From JBJHBP01 sp050485685 (GTDB taxonomy: Bacteria; Pseudomonadota; Gammaproteobacteria; Steroidobacterales; Rariloculaceae), in NCBI GenBank assembly GCA_050485685.1, contig JBJHBW010000009.1, positions 1-64,000 of the forward strand: a stretch of DNA of 64,000 nucleotides, in the 5' to 3' direction. The notes below the pieces were generated by a model, which searched no databases, was not told the origin of the DNA, and saw only the letters and a program-made list of their open reading frames with translations. The first letter of the stretch is position 1, and each line of letters begins with the position of its first letter. A program made the position numbers and the translations under genes. Positions 36,384-45,907 of this stretch are shown piece by piece.

Positions 36384-37691
36384 ATGACGGTACGGGAAAG
36401 GAATCAGGTCTGCTTTGCGACGCTGCGGTTTGAGGATGAGCCGTGGTCATTTGCTCATTACCGCGAGGTCGGCGGCTACGAGGCCTGGCAGCGCGTGCTG
36501 TCCGGTGAGCTCGATCGCGACGCCATCATCGAGGAGATCAAGGCCTCGGGGCTGCGTGGCCGCGGCGGTGCAGGTTTTCCCACCGGCCTGAAGCTCAGCT
36601 TCATGCCGCGTAACGCGCCCGGTCAGAAATATCTGGTCTGCAATTCCGATGAGAGTGAACCGGGCACCTGTCACGATCGCGATGTACTGCGCTATAACCC
36701 GCATGCGCTGGTCGAGGGCATGGCCATTGCCGGATACGCGATCGGTGCGACCGTGGGTTACAACTACATCCGTGGCGAGTTCATGGCTGAACCCGTGCCG
36801 CGCTTTGAACAGGCGGTGAAGGAAGCCTACGAGGCGGGTCTCCTGGGCCGGAACATTCAGGGTTCGGGCATAGATTTCGATCTTCACACTTTTGTCGGCG
36901 CCGGCGCCTACATCTGCGGTGAAGAGACGGGGCTGCTGGAGTCTCTGGAGGGAAAACCCGGCAGGCCGCGTTTCAAGCCGCCTTTCCCGGCGCAGCACGG
37001 TCTCTATGGCCGACCTACCACGGTCAATAACACACAGAGCCTGGCGTCGATTCCGACCATTATTCGCAGGGGCGCTCAGTGGTTTGCTGATCTGGGCGTG
37101 AAGGGTTCCGGGGGCACGGCGATCTTCGCGGTGTCCGGTCACGTGGAAAAGCCCGGCAACTATGAACTGCCGCTGGGTATTCCGTTTGCCGAACTTCTGG
37201 AGACAGCCGGTGGCGTGCTCGGCGGTCGCAGGTTGAAAGCGGTGATTCCGGGAGGTTCGTCGGTCCCGGTGGTGCCTGCCGATACCATGATGGGACTGAC
37301 GATGGATTTCGACACGCTGCGTGCCGCGGGGACCGGGCTCGGGACCGCAGCCGTCGTCGTGATGGACGAGACCACGTGCATGGTCAGCCTGCTGCGCCGT
37401 ATCTCGCGCTTTTATTACGCCGAATCCTGTGGACAGTGTACGCCGTGTCGTGAAGGTACCGGCTGGCTGTATCGGATGCTGACCCGCATCACGGAAGGCA
37501 AAGGCACAACGAATGACATTCGACTGCTGCTGGAGGTGGCCAACAAAATCGAGGGCCATACCATCTGCGCGCTCGGTGACGCGGCAGCCTGGCCGGTGCA
37601 GAGCTTCCTGAAGCACTTCATGCATGAATTCGAGTACATGGTCGAGCACGGTGGCCGCAGTATCGTTGAGACTCTGAGGACTGCCGCATGA
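36384..37691 (+). CDS. nuoF: NADH-quinone oxidoreductase subunit F
   Basis: It binds NADH and FMN and begins electron transfer in complex I. ATG 36384 (MTVRERNQVCFATL), with AGGA just upstream, is chosen and gives 435 residues; GTG 36330, directly after nuoE, would add 18 unconserved residues. The nucleotide/FMN loop is GRGGAGFPTGLKLSF, FMN-site NSDESEPGTC, and the [4Fe-4S] ligands lie in ESCGQCTPCREGT. Confidence 0.96.
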   Translation: MTVRERNQVCFATLRFEDEPWSFAHYREVGGYEAWQRVLSGELDRDAIIEEIKASGLRGRGGAGFPTGLKLSFMPRNAPGQKYLVCNSDESEPGTCHDRDVLRYNPHALVEGMAIAGYAIGATVGYNYIRGEFMAEPVPRFEQAVKEAYEAGLLGRNIQGSGIDFDLHTFVGAGAYICGEETGLLESLEGKPGRPRFKPPFPAQHGLYGRPTTVNNTQSLASIPTIIRRGAQWFADLGVKGSGGTAIFAVSGHVEKPGNYELPLGIPFAELLETAGGVLGGRRLKAVIPGGSSVPVVPADTMMGLTMDFDTLRAAGTGLGTAAVVVMDETTCMVSLLRRISRFYYAESCGQCTPCREGTGWLYRMLTRITEGKGTTNDIRLLLEVANKIEGHTICALGDAAAWPVQSFLKHFMHEFEYMVEHGGRSIVETLRTAA

Positions 37692-39910
37692 GCGCCGGCG
37701 ATGACAATACCGTCACGATCGAGGTCAACGGCGTGCCCATGCAGGCACGCAAGGGCCAGATGCTGATCGAAGTCACTGACGCGGCCGATGTCTATGTGCC
37801 GCGCTTCTGCTATCACCGCAAGCTCTCGATCGCGGCAAACTGCCGCATGTGCCTGGTGGAAGTGGAGAAAGCGCCGAAACCTCTGCCGGCCTGCGCCACG
37901 CCCGTGATGGACGGCATGAAAGTGTCCACGCGTTCCAGGTATGCACTTGCGGCACAGAAGGCGACGATGGAGTTCCTGCTCATCAACCATCCGCTGGACT
38001 GTCCGATATGCGACCAGGGCGGTGAATGCGAACTGCAGGATCTTGCCGTCGGCTTCGGCCGCGGCGTTTCGCGCTATACCGATGGAAAGCGTGTCGTAAA
38101 GGACAAGAACCTGGGCCCGCTGGTGTCCACTGACATGACGCGATGCATTCACTGCACGCGCTGTGTGAGGTTCGGTCAGGAGATCGCGGGCATACAGGAA
38201 CTCGGCACGATCGGACGTGGCGAGAATATGCAGATCAGTACCTACATCGAACGCAGCGTAGATCATGAGCTGTCCGGCAATATCATCGACCTGTGTCCTG
38301 TCGGCGCGCTGAACAACAAGCCTTTCCGTTTTCGTGCCCGCGCCTGGGAGATGGCTGCGAAACCCATGGTTTCACCGCACGATTGCGCAGTATCCAGCCT
38401 CTTTGGCCACACCTTGCGCGGCAAACTGATGCGCGTGGTGCCGCGCGACGACGATGCCATCAATGAGACCTGGATTTCCGACCGTGATCGCTTCAGTTGT
38501 CACGGCGTCTATGGTCCTGAGCGACTGACCGTCCCCATGATCAAGGTGGATCAGGAATGGGCCGAAGTGTCCTGGGGAGAAGCGCTGAGCGCGGCCCGCG
38601 ATGCTCTGCGTCATGGGACTGCCGACAGTGGCGACGGCCTGGGTGTGCTGGTATCGCCAAACGCGACCGTTGAGGAAATGTTCCTGCTGGAACGCATTAC
38701 ACGACACCTTGGCAGTCACAATATCGATCACCGGCTGCGACGCCGTGACGTTCGCGATCAGGACAACGACCCGCTCTGGCCGTCACTGGGCTGCAGCATC
38801 GCGGAGCTTCAGACGCGCGATGGCATTTTGCTGGTTGGCTCGAATATCCGCGCTGAGGTGCCGATACTGGCGCACCACGTTCGCAAGGCTGCAATGAATG
38901 GCGCTGCGATCGGGTTTGTGAATCCGCATCCCTGGGAACAACTGTATCCGGTGGCGGCCACGGTGACGACCGAGACAGGCTCTCTCTCGCGGGCGCTGGC
39001 TGGTGTGCTGGTGGCAGCGCTGGAGCAGAGCGGACGCGATGTGCCGGACGAATTCGCCGAAGCCCTGGAGGGCGTAGATACCGACGATGCTGCGCATGCC
39101 GCCGCAAGAGTCCTGCTCGGCAGACAGAACGCATTGCTGCTGCTGGGTCACATCGCCCAGCGCCATCCGCGATTCACGGAATTGCGAGCGCTGGCTTCAG
39201 CGTTGGCGGAGCTGGCCGGTGCCAAGCTGGGCTATGTGACCGAGGGAGCGAACAGTGCGGGCGCCGCACTGGCCGGGGTGTTGCCACATCGCGGACCGGG
39301 TGGCGAGTGGCTCGAGAATCCAGGGCTGGACGCGGGGGCCATGCTGAGTGCACCGCGCCATGCCTATCTGCTGTTCGGCGTGGAGCCCGAACACGATCTC
39401 GCTGATCCCGATCTTGCCGGGCAGGCGCTGCAGTCCGCGGACAGCGTCGTCTGCATGACTTCATTTGTAACGGATCATCTGCTTGAGTGTGCCGATGTGC
39501 TCTTGCCGATAGGCACGCATGCCGAGACAGCCGGTACCTATGTCAACGTCGAAGGCAGCTGGCGAAGCTTCGAAGCCGCGGCCGAACCGCTGGGGCAGTC
39601 CAGACCCGGCTGGCGCGTGCTGCGCGTGCTTGGCAACGAACTCGCCCTGCCGGACTGCGAGTACTACAGTAATGCGGAGATCTGCAGCGAACTGCGCGCG
39701 GTGCTGGGCGACATCCGTGCCGACAACCGCTATGAAGGCGCACCGGACCTGAACATGGATACGGCCTCGATATCGCTGGAGGCCGTAGACGTTCCCATGT
39801 ATTCCGTAGATGCACTGGTGCGTCGCTCCGCGCCTTTGCAACAGACACGTGCCGCGCAGGCCGCGAACAGGGCGGCAGAGGATGATGCAGAGGAGCGTGC
39901 CGCGGGATGA
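37688..39910 (+). CDS. nuoG: NADH-quinone oxidoreductase subunit G
   Basis: The large iron-sulfur subunit. It has 740 residues. The N-terminal ferredoxin domain has CRMCLVE and CYHRKLSI. The His-coordinated cluster lies in HPLDCPICDQGGECELQD, and CIHCTRCVRF plus CPVGALNNKPF bind further [4Fe-4S] clusters. The molybdopterin-oxidoreductase-like C-terminal half is present but lacks a cofactor function in this family. It overlaps nuoF and nuoH by 4 bases each. Confidence 0.97.
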   Translation: MSAGDDNTVTIEVNGVPMQARKGQMLIEVTDAADVYVPRFCYHRKLSIAANCRMCLVEVEKAPKPLPACATPVMDGMKVSTRSRYALAAQKATMEFLLINHPLDCPICDQGGECELQDLAVGFGRGVSRYTDGKRVVKDKNLGPLVSTDMTRCIHCTRCVRFGQEIAGIQELGTIGRGENMQISTYIERSVDHELSGNIIDLCPVGALNNKPFRFRARAWEMAAKPMVSPHDCAVSSLFGHTLRGKLMRVVPRDDDAINETWISDRDRFSCHGVYGPERLTVPMIKVDQEWAEVSWGEALSAARDALRHGTADSGDGLGVLVSPNATVEEMFLLERITRHLGSHNIDHRLRRRDVRDQDNDPLWPSLGCSIAELQTRDGILLVGSNIRAEVPILAHHVRKAAMNGAAIGFVNPHPWEQLYPVAATVTTETGSLSRALAGVLVAALEQSGRDVPDEFAEALEGVDTDDAAHAAARVLLGRQNALLLLGHIAQRHPRFTELRALASALAELAGAKLGYVTEGANSAGAALAGVLPHRGPGGEWLENPGLDAGAMLSAPRHAYLLFGVEPEHDLADPDLAGQALQSADSVVCMTSFVTDHLLECADVLLPIGTHAETAGTYVNVEGSWRSFEAAAEPLGQSRPGWRVLRVLGNELALPDCEYYSNAEICSELRAVLGDIRADNRYEGAPDLNMDTASISLEAVDVPMYSVDALVRRSAPLQQTRAAQAANRAAEDDAEERAAG

Positions 39911-40977
39911 CAGCATGGATCGAGCTGCTGGAGCCGACGTGGCTGGCCCTGCCGGACATGCTGCGCTACGTGATCGTGACTTTGCTGAAGATCGGCCTGG
40001 TCATGGTGCCGCTGATTCTGGCGGTCGCGTATTTCACGTACTGGGAACGCAAGATCATCGGCTGGATCCAGAATCGCATTGGCCCGAATCGCGTTGGCTG
40101 GCGTGGCGTGCTGCAGCCCTTCGCCGACGTGATCAAGATGCTGTTCAAGGAGATTGTGGTTCCGAGCAATGCGAACCGCTTCCTGTTCCTGATTGCGCCG
40201 CTGTTGTCACTGGTGCCCGCATTCGCGATCTGGGCCGCCATACCGTTTACCGGGAATTTCGTCATTGCCAACATCAATGCGGGCCTGCTGTATGTGCTCG
40301 CACTCACCGGCGTCGGTGTATACGGAGTGATCCTGGCTGGCTGGGCGTCGAATTCAAAGTATGCGTTTCTGGGCGCGATGCGCTCCGCCGCGCAGATCGT
40401 GGCTTACGAGATCGCGATGGGTTTCGCGCTGGTGGGCGTCGTGATGGCCAGCGGCAGCCTGAATCTTGGAGACATCGTCAATGCACAGGCCGGCGGCACC
40501 ATCGCCAGCTGGTTCTGGTTGCCGCTGTTTCCGCTGTTCGTCGTGTATTTCATTTCCGGCGTAGCCGAAACCAACCGCGCGCCTTTCGATGTGGCGGAAG
40601 GTGAGTCCGAGATTGTGGCCGGATTCCACGTGGAGTACTCGGGCATTGCTTTCGGCCTGTTCTTTCTCGCCGAATACGCGAACATGATTCTGATTACCGC
40701 ATTGACGGTGATCTTCTTTCTCGGCGGCTGGCTGTCGCCGTTCGCCGGTATACCGGGCCTTGAGGGCACTTGGCTCGCAGAACCGGGTTTCTTCTGGTTT
40801 GCGGCCAAGATGGTCATCTTCATGTTCTGCTTCCTGTGGCTGCGCGCGACCTTCCCGCGATACCGCTACGACCAGATCATGCGCCTGGGCTGGAAGGTAT
40901 TCATTCCGATCACGATCATCTGGATCTTTGTCGAGGGCGTCATGGTCGTCCTCGAGATCGGGCCCTGGGCGAGCTAG
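39907..40977 (+). CDS. nuoH: NADH-quinone oxidoreductase subunit H
   Basis: A membrane subunit joining the peripheral and membrane arms and lining the quinone channel. It has 356 residues and eight or more TM helices. WERKIIGWIQNRIGPNRVGW and GVAETNRAPFDVAEGESEIVAG are the diagnostic loops (ERKIIG, NRAPFDVAEGE). It is followed by nuoI after 14 bases. Confidence 0.97.
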   Translation: MTAWIELLEPTWLALPDMLRYVIVTLLKIGLVMVPLILAVAYFTYWERKIIGWIQNRIGPNRVGWRGVLQPFADVIKMLFKEIVVPSNANRFLFLIAPLLSLVPAFAIWAAIPFTGNFVIANINAGLLYVLALTGVGVYGVILAGWASNSKYAFLGAMRSAAQIVAYEIAMGFALVGVVMASGSLNLGDIVNAQAGGTIASWFWLPLFPLFVVYFISGVAETNRAPFDVAEGESEIVAGFHVEYSGIAFGLFFLAEYANMILITALTVIFFLGGWLSPFAGIPGLEGTWLAEPGFFWFAAKMVIFMFCFLWLRATFPRYRYDQIMRLGWKVFIPITIIWIFVEGVMVVLEIGPWAS

Positions 40978-40991
40978 GAGGGCGCGACAGG

Positions 40992-41471
40992 ATGAAACAT
41001 CTGATCAAGACGCTGTTGATGACCGAGCTGCTGAAGGGGCTGCGACTCACGTTCCGCAATCTGTTCGTCAGAAAGGTCACCGTTTTCTATCCGGAGGAGA
41101 AGACGCCGCAGTCGCCGCGCTTCCGCGGCCTGCATGCATTGCGCCGCTATCCGAACGGCGAGGAGCGCTGCATCGCGTGCAAGTTGTGCGAAGCCGTGTG
41201 CCCGGCGCTGGCGATCACGATCGAATCCGACATAGGCCCGGATGGCACCCGGCGAACCTCGCGCTACGACATCGACCTGTTCAAGTGCATCTACTGCGGT
41301 TTCTGCGAAGAGGCGTGCCCTGTGGATGCGATCGTTGAAACGCGCATTCACGAATATCACATGGAAACGCGCGGCGAGAACATCATGACCAAGGACAAGC
41401 TGCTCGCGGTGGGCGACAAGTACGAAGCCATGATCGCAGCGGACAAGGCGGCGGACGCGGAATATCGATGA
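40992..41471 (+). CDS. nuoI: NADH-quinone oxidoreductase subunit I
   Basis: A ferredoxin-like subunit with clusters N6a and N6b. The start at ATG 40992 (MKHLIKTLLMTELLKG) gives 159 residues. Two CxxCxxCxxxCP motifs are intact: CIACKLCEAVCP and CIYCGFCEEACP. An amphipathic N-terminal helix attaches it to the membrane arm. Confidence 0.97.
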   Translation: MKHLIKTLLMTELLKGLRLTFRNLFVRKVTVFYPEEKTPQSPRFRGLHALRRYPNGEERCIACKLCEAVCPALAITIESDIGPDGTRRTSRYDIDLFKCIYCGFCEEACPVDAIVETRIHEYHMETRGENIMTKDKLLAVGDKYEAMIAADKAADAEYR

Positions 41472-42121
41472 TAGGTACCGTGCTTTTCTACAGTTTCGCC
41501 GCAGTGCTGGTGCTGGCCGCCATCGGCGTCATCACCTCGCGCAACCCGGTGCACTCGGCGCTGTATCTGGTGCTGGCGTTCGTGCAGAGCGCCGCGCTGT
41601 GGCTGCTGCTGGAGGCCGAGTTTCTCGCCATCGTGCTGGTGCTGGTCTATGTGGGCGCCGTCATGGTGCTTTTCCTGTTCGTCGTGATGATGCTGGATAT
41701 CAATGTGGCCAGCGTGCGGCAGGGGTTCGCTCGCTACGCACCCGTAGGCGGATTGATCGCGCTGATCGTCGTGGTGCAGATCGCCTACGTGTTCCGCTTC
41801 CGCGCCGAAGGCACGCCGTTGACCGCGGTGCCGGAGCCGCGCCCGGCCGATTACAGCAACACACGCGAGCTCGGCCTGCTGCTGTATACGGAGCATGTCT
41901 ATGCATTCGAACTGGCCGCCATGCTGCTGCTGCTCGCCATCGTTGCGGCGATCACGCTGACCATGCGCAAGCGCGCGGGGCTGAAAGCGCAGGATGTGGC
42001 GAAGCAGGTGGCAGTGAAGCGCGAAGACAGGGTGCGGCTGGTGAAAGTCGATCCGGTTCGACGTGGCGGTACAGGCCAGGGCACCGACGCGGACTCTGAC
42101 GGTGCGGAGCACGGCCGATGA
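41468..42121 (+). CDS. nuoJ: NADH-quinone oxidoreductase subunit J
   Basis: A proton-pathway membrane subunit with five TM helices. It has 217 residues including the conserved NPVHSALYLVLAFVQSAALWLLLEAEFLA (core NPVHSALYLV and EAEFLA) and VYVGAVMVLFLFVVMMLD. The C-terminal tail is basic and poorly conserved. It overlaps nuoI and nuoK by 4 bases. Confidence 0.96.
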   Translation: MIGTVLFYSFAAVLVLAAIGVITSRNPVHSALYLVLAFVQSAALWLLLEAEFLAIVLVLVYVGAVMVLFLFVVMMLDINVASVRQGFARYAPVGGLIALIVVVQIAYVFRFRAEGTPLTAVPEPRPADYSNTRELGLLLYTEHVYAFELAAMLLLLAIVAAITLTMRKRAGLKAQDVAKQVAVKREDRVRLVKVDPVRRGGTGQGTDADSDGAEHGR

Positions 42122-42423
42122 TCACAATAGAACACTATCTGGTGCTGGCCGCGATTCTGTTCAGCCTGAGCCTGGCCGGCATTTTCATCAATCGCAAGAA
42201 CGTGATTCTGCTGTTGATGTGCATAGAGCTGATGCTGCTGTCGGTGAACTTCAACTTCATCGCGTTCTCGCGAATGCTGGATGACGCGCTGGGGCAGGTG
42301 TTCGTGTTCTTCATCCTGACCGTGGCCGCTGCCGAGGCGGCGATCGGTCTGGCCATCCTCGTCGTGCTGTTCCGCAACCTGCGGACCATCAACGTCGACG
42401 ACCTTGATGCACTGAAGGGGTAG
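42118..42423 (+). CDS. nuoK: NADH-quinone oxidoreductase subunit K
   Basis: A 101-residue, three-TM subunit of the proton-pumping arm, related to MrpC. Membrane glutamates are in MCIELMLLSVNFNF and AAAEAAIGLAI. It overlaps nuoJ; nuoL begins 2 bases after the stop. Confidence 0.97.
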   Translation: MITIEHYLVLAAILFSLSLAGIFINRKNVILLLMCIELMLLSVNFNFIAFSRMLDDALGQVFVFFILTVAAAEAAIGLAILVVLFRNLRTINVDDLDALKG

Positions 42424-42425
42424 GC

Positions 42426-44384
42426 GTGGAGGCGGTATATCTTTCCATCGTGCTCGCGCCATTGATCGCGGCAATCATCGCGGGCCTCGGGGGCGCGAAG
42501 ATCGGGCGGGGCGGGGCGCACTGGGTGACCATCATCGGTGTATCCATTTCGTTCGTGCTGTCGCTGCTGGTCTTCAAGGACGTGGTCTTCGATGGCGCTG
42601 AGGTCTATAACGCCACGCTGTACCAGTGGGCCGTGGTCGGCGACTTCAGCCTGGAAATCGGCTTTCTCGTCGACAGCCTGACGGCACTGATGATCTGCGT
42701 GGTCACGTTCGTGTCGCTGGCCGTGCACGTCTACACGATAGGCTACATGCACGACGACCCCGGCTATCAGCGCTTTTTCAGCTACATCTCGCTGTTCACG
42801 TTCGCGATGCTGATGCTCGTGATGTCGAACAACTTCCTCCAGCTGTTCTTCGGCTGGGAAGCGGTGGGTGTGGTGTCGTACCTGCTGATCGGCTTCTGGT
42901 TCAAGCGCCCCACCGCGATCTTCGCGAACATGAAGGCGTTTCTGGTCAATCGTGTGGGTGACTTCGGTTTCCTGCTCGGCATCGCGATCATCTTCTGGTA
43001 CACCGGTTCCCTGGCCTACACGGATGCGTTCGCGAACGCCGAGTCCATGGCCGGGCAGACCATGGAGATCTTCCACGGCAGCGCCTGGTCCGTGCTGACC
43101 GTGGCCTGCATCTGCCTGTTCATCGGCGCGATGGGCAAGAGCGCCCAGGTGCCGCTGCATGTGTGGCTGCCGGATTCGATGGAAGGCCCGACGCCGATCT
43201 CGGCACTGATTCACGCGGCGACCATGGTCACGGCCGGCATCTTCATGGTCGCGCGCATGTCGCCGATGTTCGAGTTCTCGGTGGTCGCGCTGAGCGTGGT
43301 GCTGGTGATTGGTGCGACCACGGCGCTGTTCATGGGCCTGCTCGGCATCGTGCAGCAGGACATCAAGCGTGTGGTGGCCTATTCGACGCTGTCGCAGCTC
43401 GGGTACATGACGGTGGCCCTGGGCGCCTCGGCCTATGCGGCCGGCATCTTCCACCTCGGCACCCACGCGTTCTTCAAGGCGCTGCTGTTCCTGGCGGCGG
43501 GTTCGGTGATCATCGCGATGCATCACGAGCAGGACATCCGCAAGATGGGCGGGCTGCGCAAGTACCTGCCGATCACGTACTGGACCTTCCTGATCGGTAC
43601 GCTGGCGCTGATCGGCTTTCCGGGGCTCTCAGGGTTCTTCTCCAAGGACGCGCTGATCGAGGCGGTCGCGCTGTCGACGATTCCGGGTGCGCGCTTCGCG
43701 TTCTGGTGCGTGCTGATCGGCGTGTTCGTCACGGCGCTGTACAGCTTCAGGCTGCTGTTCGTCGTGTTCCATGGCACCGAGCGCATGGATCCGCACGCCC
43801 GCGAGCATCTGCATGAAACCCCGGCCGTCGTGACCGGTCCGCTGATTGCGCTGGCCGTGCCGTCGGTCATCGTCGGCTGGCTGGCCATAGACCCGCTGCT
43901 GTTCGGCGGCTTCTTCGCCGATGCGATTTTCGTGCGCCCGGAGAACGATGTGCTCGTCCAGCTTGGCGCCGATTTTCACGGGCCGGGCGCGTTCGTGCTG
44001 CATGCGTTCACGCATTCGCCGGCGCTGTATCTGGCCGCCGCCGGTGCTGCCACGGCCTGGTTCCTGTATCTGAAGCGCCCGGATATTCCCGCCGCGCTGG
44101 AGCAGCGTTTCGCCGGACTGCATCGCGTGCTGATGGAAAAGTACTACTTCGACTGGTTCAACGAGAACGTGATCGCGCGCGGTACCCGGGCGCTGGGCAG
44201 TGCGCTGTGGCGTGTCGGTGATCAGGCGATCATCGATGGCGGGCTGGTCAATGGAACCGCAAAGAGCGTGGGCGTGCTGTCCGGCGTGATGCGCCGGCTG
44301 CAGTCCGGTTATCTGCACCACTATGCCTTCGCGATGGTGATTGCGCTGGTCGTGCTGGTTGGCTGGTTCGTGCTGAGGTCGTGA
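42426..44384 (+). CDS. nuoL: NADH-quinone oxidoreductase subunit L
   Basis: The distal antiporter-like proton-pumping subunit. It has 652 residues starting with GTG 42426. VYTIGYMHDDPGYQRFFSYI, FGWEAVGVVSYLLIGFW and PLHVWLPDSMEGPTPISALIHAATMV carry the conserved Glu, Lys and His of the channel. The long C-terminal lateral helix and final TM are present. It overlaps nuoM by 4 bases. Confidence 0.97.
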   Translation: MEAVYLSIVLAPLIAAIIAGLGGAKIGRGGAHWVTIIGVSISFVLSLLVFKDVVFDGAEVYNATLYQWAVVGDFSLEIGFLVDSLTALMICVVTFVSLAVHVYTIGYMHDDPGYQRFFSYISLFTFAMLMLVMSNNFLQLFFGWEAVGVVSYLLIGFWFKRPTAIFANMKAFLVNRVGDFGFLLGIAIIFWYTGSLAYTDAFANAESMAGQTMEIFHGSAWSVLTVACICLFIGAMGKSAQVPLHVWLPDSMEGPTPISALIHAATMVTAGIFMVARMSPMFEFSVVALSVVLVIGATTALFMGLLGIVQQDIKRVVAYSTLSQLGYMTVALGASAYAAGIFHLGTHAFFKALLFLAAGSVIIAMHHEQDIRKMGGLRKYLPITYWTFLIGTLALIGFPGLSGFFSKDALIEAVALSTIPGARFAFWCVLIGVFVTALYSFRLLFVVFHGTERMDPHAREHLHETPAVVTGPLIALAVPSVIVGWLAIDPLLFGGFFADAIFVRPENDVLVQLGADFHGPGAFVLHAFTHSPALYLAAAGAATAWFLYLKRPDIPAALEQRFAGLHRVLMEKYYFDWFNENVIARGTRALGSALWRVGDQAIIDGGLVNGTAKSVGVLSGVMRRLQSGYLHHYAFAMVIALVVLVGWFVLRS

Positions 44385-45892
44385 GCGTGGATTTTCCGAT
44401 ACTCAGCACTCTGATCTGGCTGCCCATCGTGTCCGCGGTGGTCGTGATGCTGCTCGGCTCCGGTGAGCGGGCGCAGCTGGGCAGGCAGGTGGCGCTGGTC
44501 GCGTCGCTGGCCACGTTCGTGATCAGTATTCCGCTGTTCACGCAGTTCGACAGCGGCACGGCCGCGATGCAGTTCGTGGAGCAGGTGCGCTGGATAGGCG
44601 CGCTGAACGTCTACTACCACCTCGGCGTGGACGGCATCTCCATGCCGCTGATCCTGCTCACCACGCTGCTCACGCCGTTCGTCGTGATCGCCGGCTGGAA
44701 GGTCATCGAGGTCAAGCCGGCGCAGTACTTCGCGGCCTTCCTGATGCTGGAAGGCATGATGATAGGCGTATTCGCGGCGCTGGACGGCCTGCTGTTCTAC
44801 GTGTTCTGGGAGGCCATGCTGATACCGATGTTCATCATCATCGGTGTCTGGGGCGGCGCGCGGCGTGTGTACGCGACGATCAAGTTCTTCCTGTACACGT
44901 TCCTGGGCTCGGTGTTCATGCTGATCGCACTGATCTACCTGTACATGCAGAGCGGCAGTTACTCCATTCTCGGCTTTCACGCGCTGCCGCTGGGCGCGCT
45001 GGAGCAGACGCTGATCTTCCTCGCGTTCTTTGCAGCGTTCGCGGTCAAGGTGCCGATGTGGCCGGTGCATACCTGGCTGCCGGATGCCCACGTGGAGGCG
45101 CCTACCGGCGGCTCGGTGATTCTGGCGGCGATTCTGCTGAAGATGGGCGGCTACGGTTTCCTGCGCTTCAGCCTGCCGATCACACCGGATGCCAGCCAGA
45201 GTCTGGCCTGGCTGGTGATTACGCTGTCGCTGGTGGCCATCGTCTATATCGCGTTCGTTGCCATCGCGCAGCGCGACATGAAGAAGCTGATCGCCTATTC
45301 ATCGATTGCCCACATGGGCTTTGCGACACTGGGCTTCTTCGTGATCTTCATGATCGTCGCCAATGGCGGCACCGGCGGGGTGCTGGCGCTGCAGGGCGGC
45401 ATGATGCAGATGATTTCGCACGGCCTGATCTCCGGCGCGCTGTTTCTGTGCGTGGGCGTGATGTACGACCGCCTGCACAGTCGCGAGATCAGCGCCTACG
45501 GCGGCGTCGCGAACACGATGCCGAAGTTCGCCGCGCTGATGGTGCTGTTCGCGATGGCCAATGCGGGCCTGCCGGGTACGTCCGGATTCGTCGGTGAATT
45601 CTTCGTGATTCTCGCCAGCCTGCAGGCGAACTTCTGGATTGCCGCGCTGGCGGCCACGATTCTGATTCTCGGCGCGGCCTACACACTGTGGCTGGTCAAA
45701 CGCGTGCTGTACGGCGAGGTGGCCAATGACGGTGTCGCGTCGATGAAGGACGTGGACGCACGTGAATTCTGGATGCTGGCCGTCCTCGGCGCGCTGGTGC
45801 TGCTGCTGGGCATCTGGCCGGCGCCGCTGATTGAAGTCATGGACGTGACGCTGACCGAGCTGCTCGCGCATGTCATGCAGTCGAAACTATAG
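44381..45892 (+). CDS. nuoM: NADH-quinone oxidoreductase subunit M
   Basis: An antiporter-like proton-pumping subunit. The 503 residues start with GTG overlapping the nuoL stop. FWEAMLIPMFIIIGVWGG (membrane Glu), VPMWPVHTWLPDAHVEAPTGGSVILA (Lys/His region, core HTWLPDAHVEAPT) and RDMKKLIAYSSIAHMGF identify it. It is followed by nuoN after 15 bases. Confidence 0.97.
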   Translation: MSVDFPILSTLIWLPIVSAVVVMLLGSGERAQLGRQVALVASLATFVISIPLFTQFDSGTAAMQFVEQVRWIGALNVYYHLGVDGISMPLILLTTLLTPFVVIAGWKVIEVKPAQYFAAFLMLEGMMIGVFAALDGLLFYVFWEAMLIPMFIIIGVWGGARRVYATIKFFLYTFLGSVFMLIALIYLYMQSGSYSILGFHALPLGALEQTLIFLAFFAAFAVKVPMWPVHTWLPDAHVEAPTGGSVILAAILLKMGGYGFLRFSLPITPDASQSLAWLVITLSLVAIVYIAFVAIAQRDMKKLIAYSSIAHMGFATLGFFVIFMIVANGGTGGVLALQGGMMQMISHGLISGALFLCVGVMYDRLHSREISAYGGVANTMPKFAALMVLFAMANAGLPGTSGFVGEFFVILASLQANFWIAALAATILILGAAYTLWLVKRVLYGEVANDGVASMKDVDAREFWMLAVLGALVLLLGIWPAPLIEVMDVTLTELLAHVMQSKL

Positions 45893-45907
45893 GGAATCGC
45901 GACCATC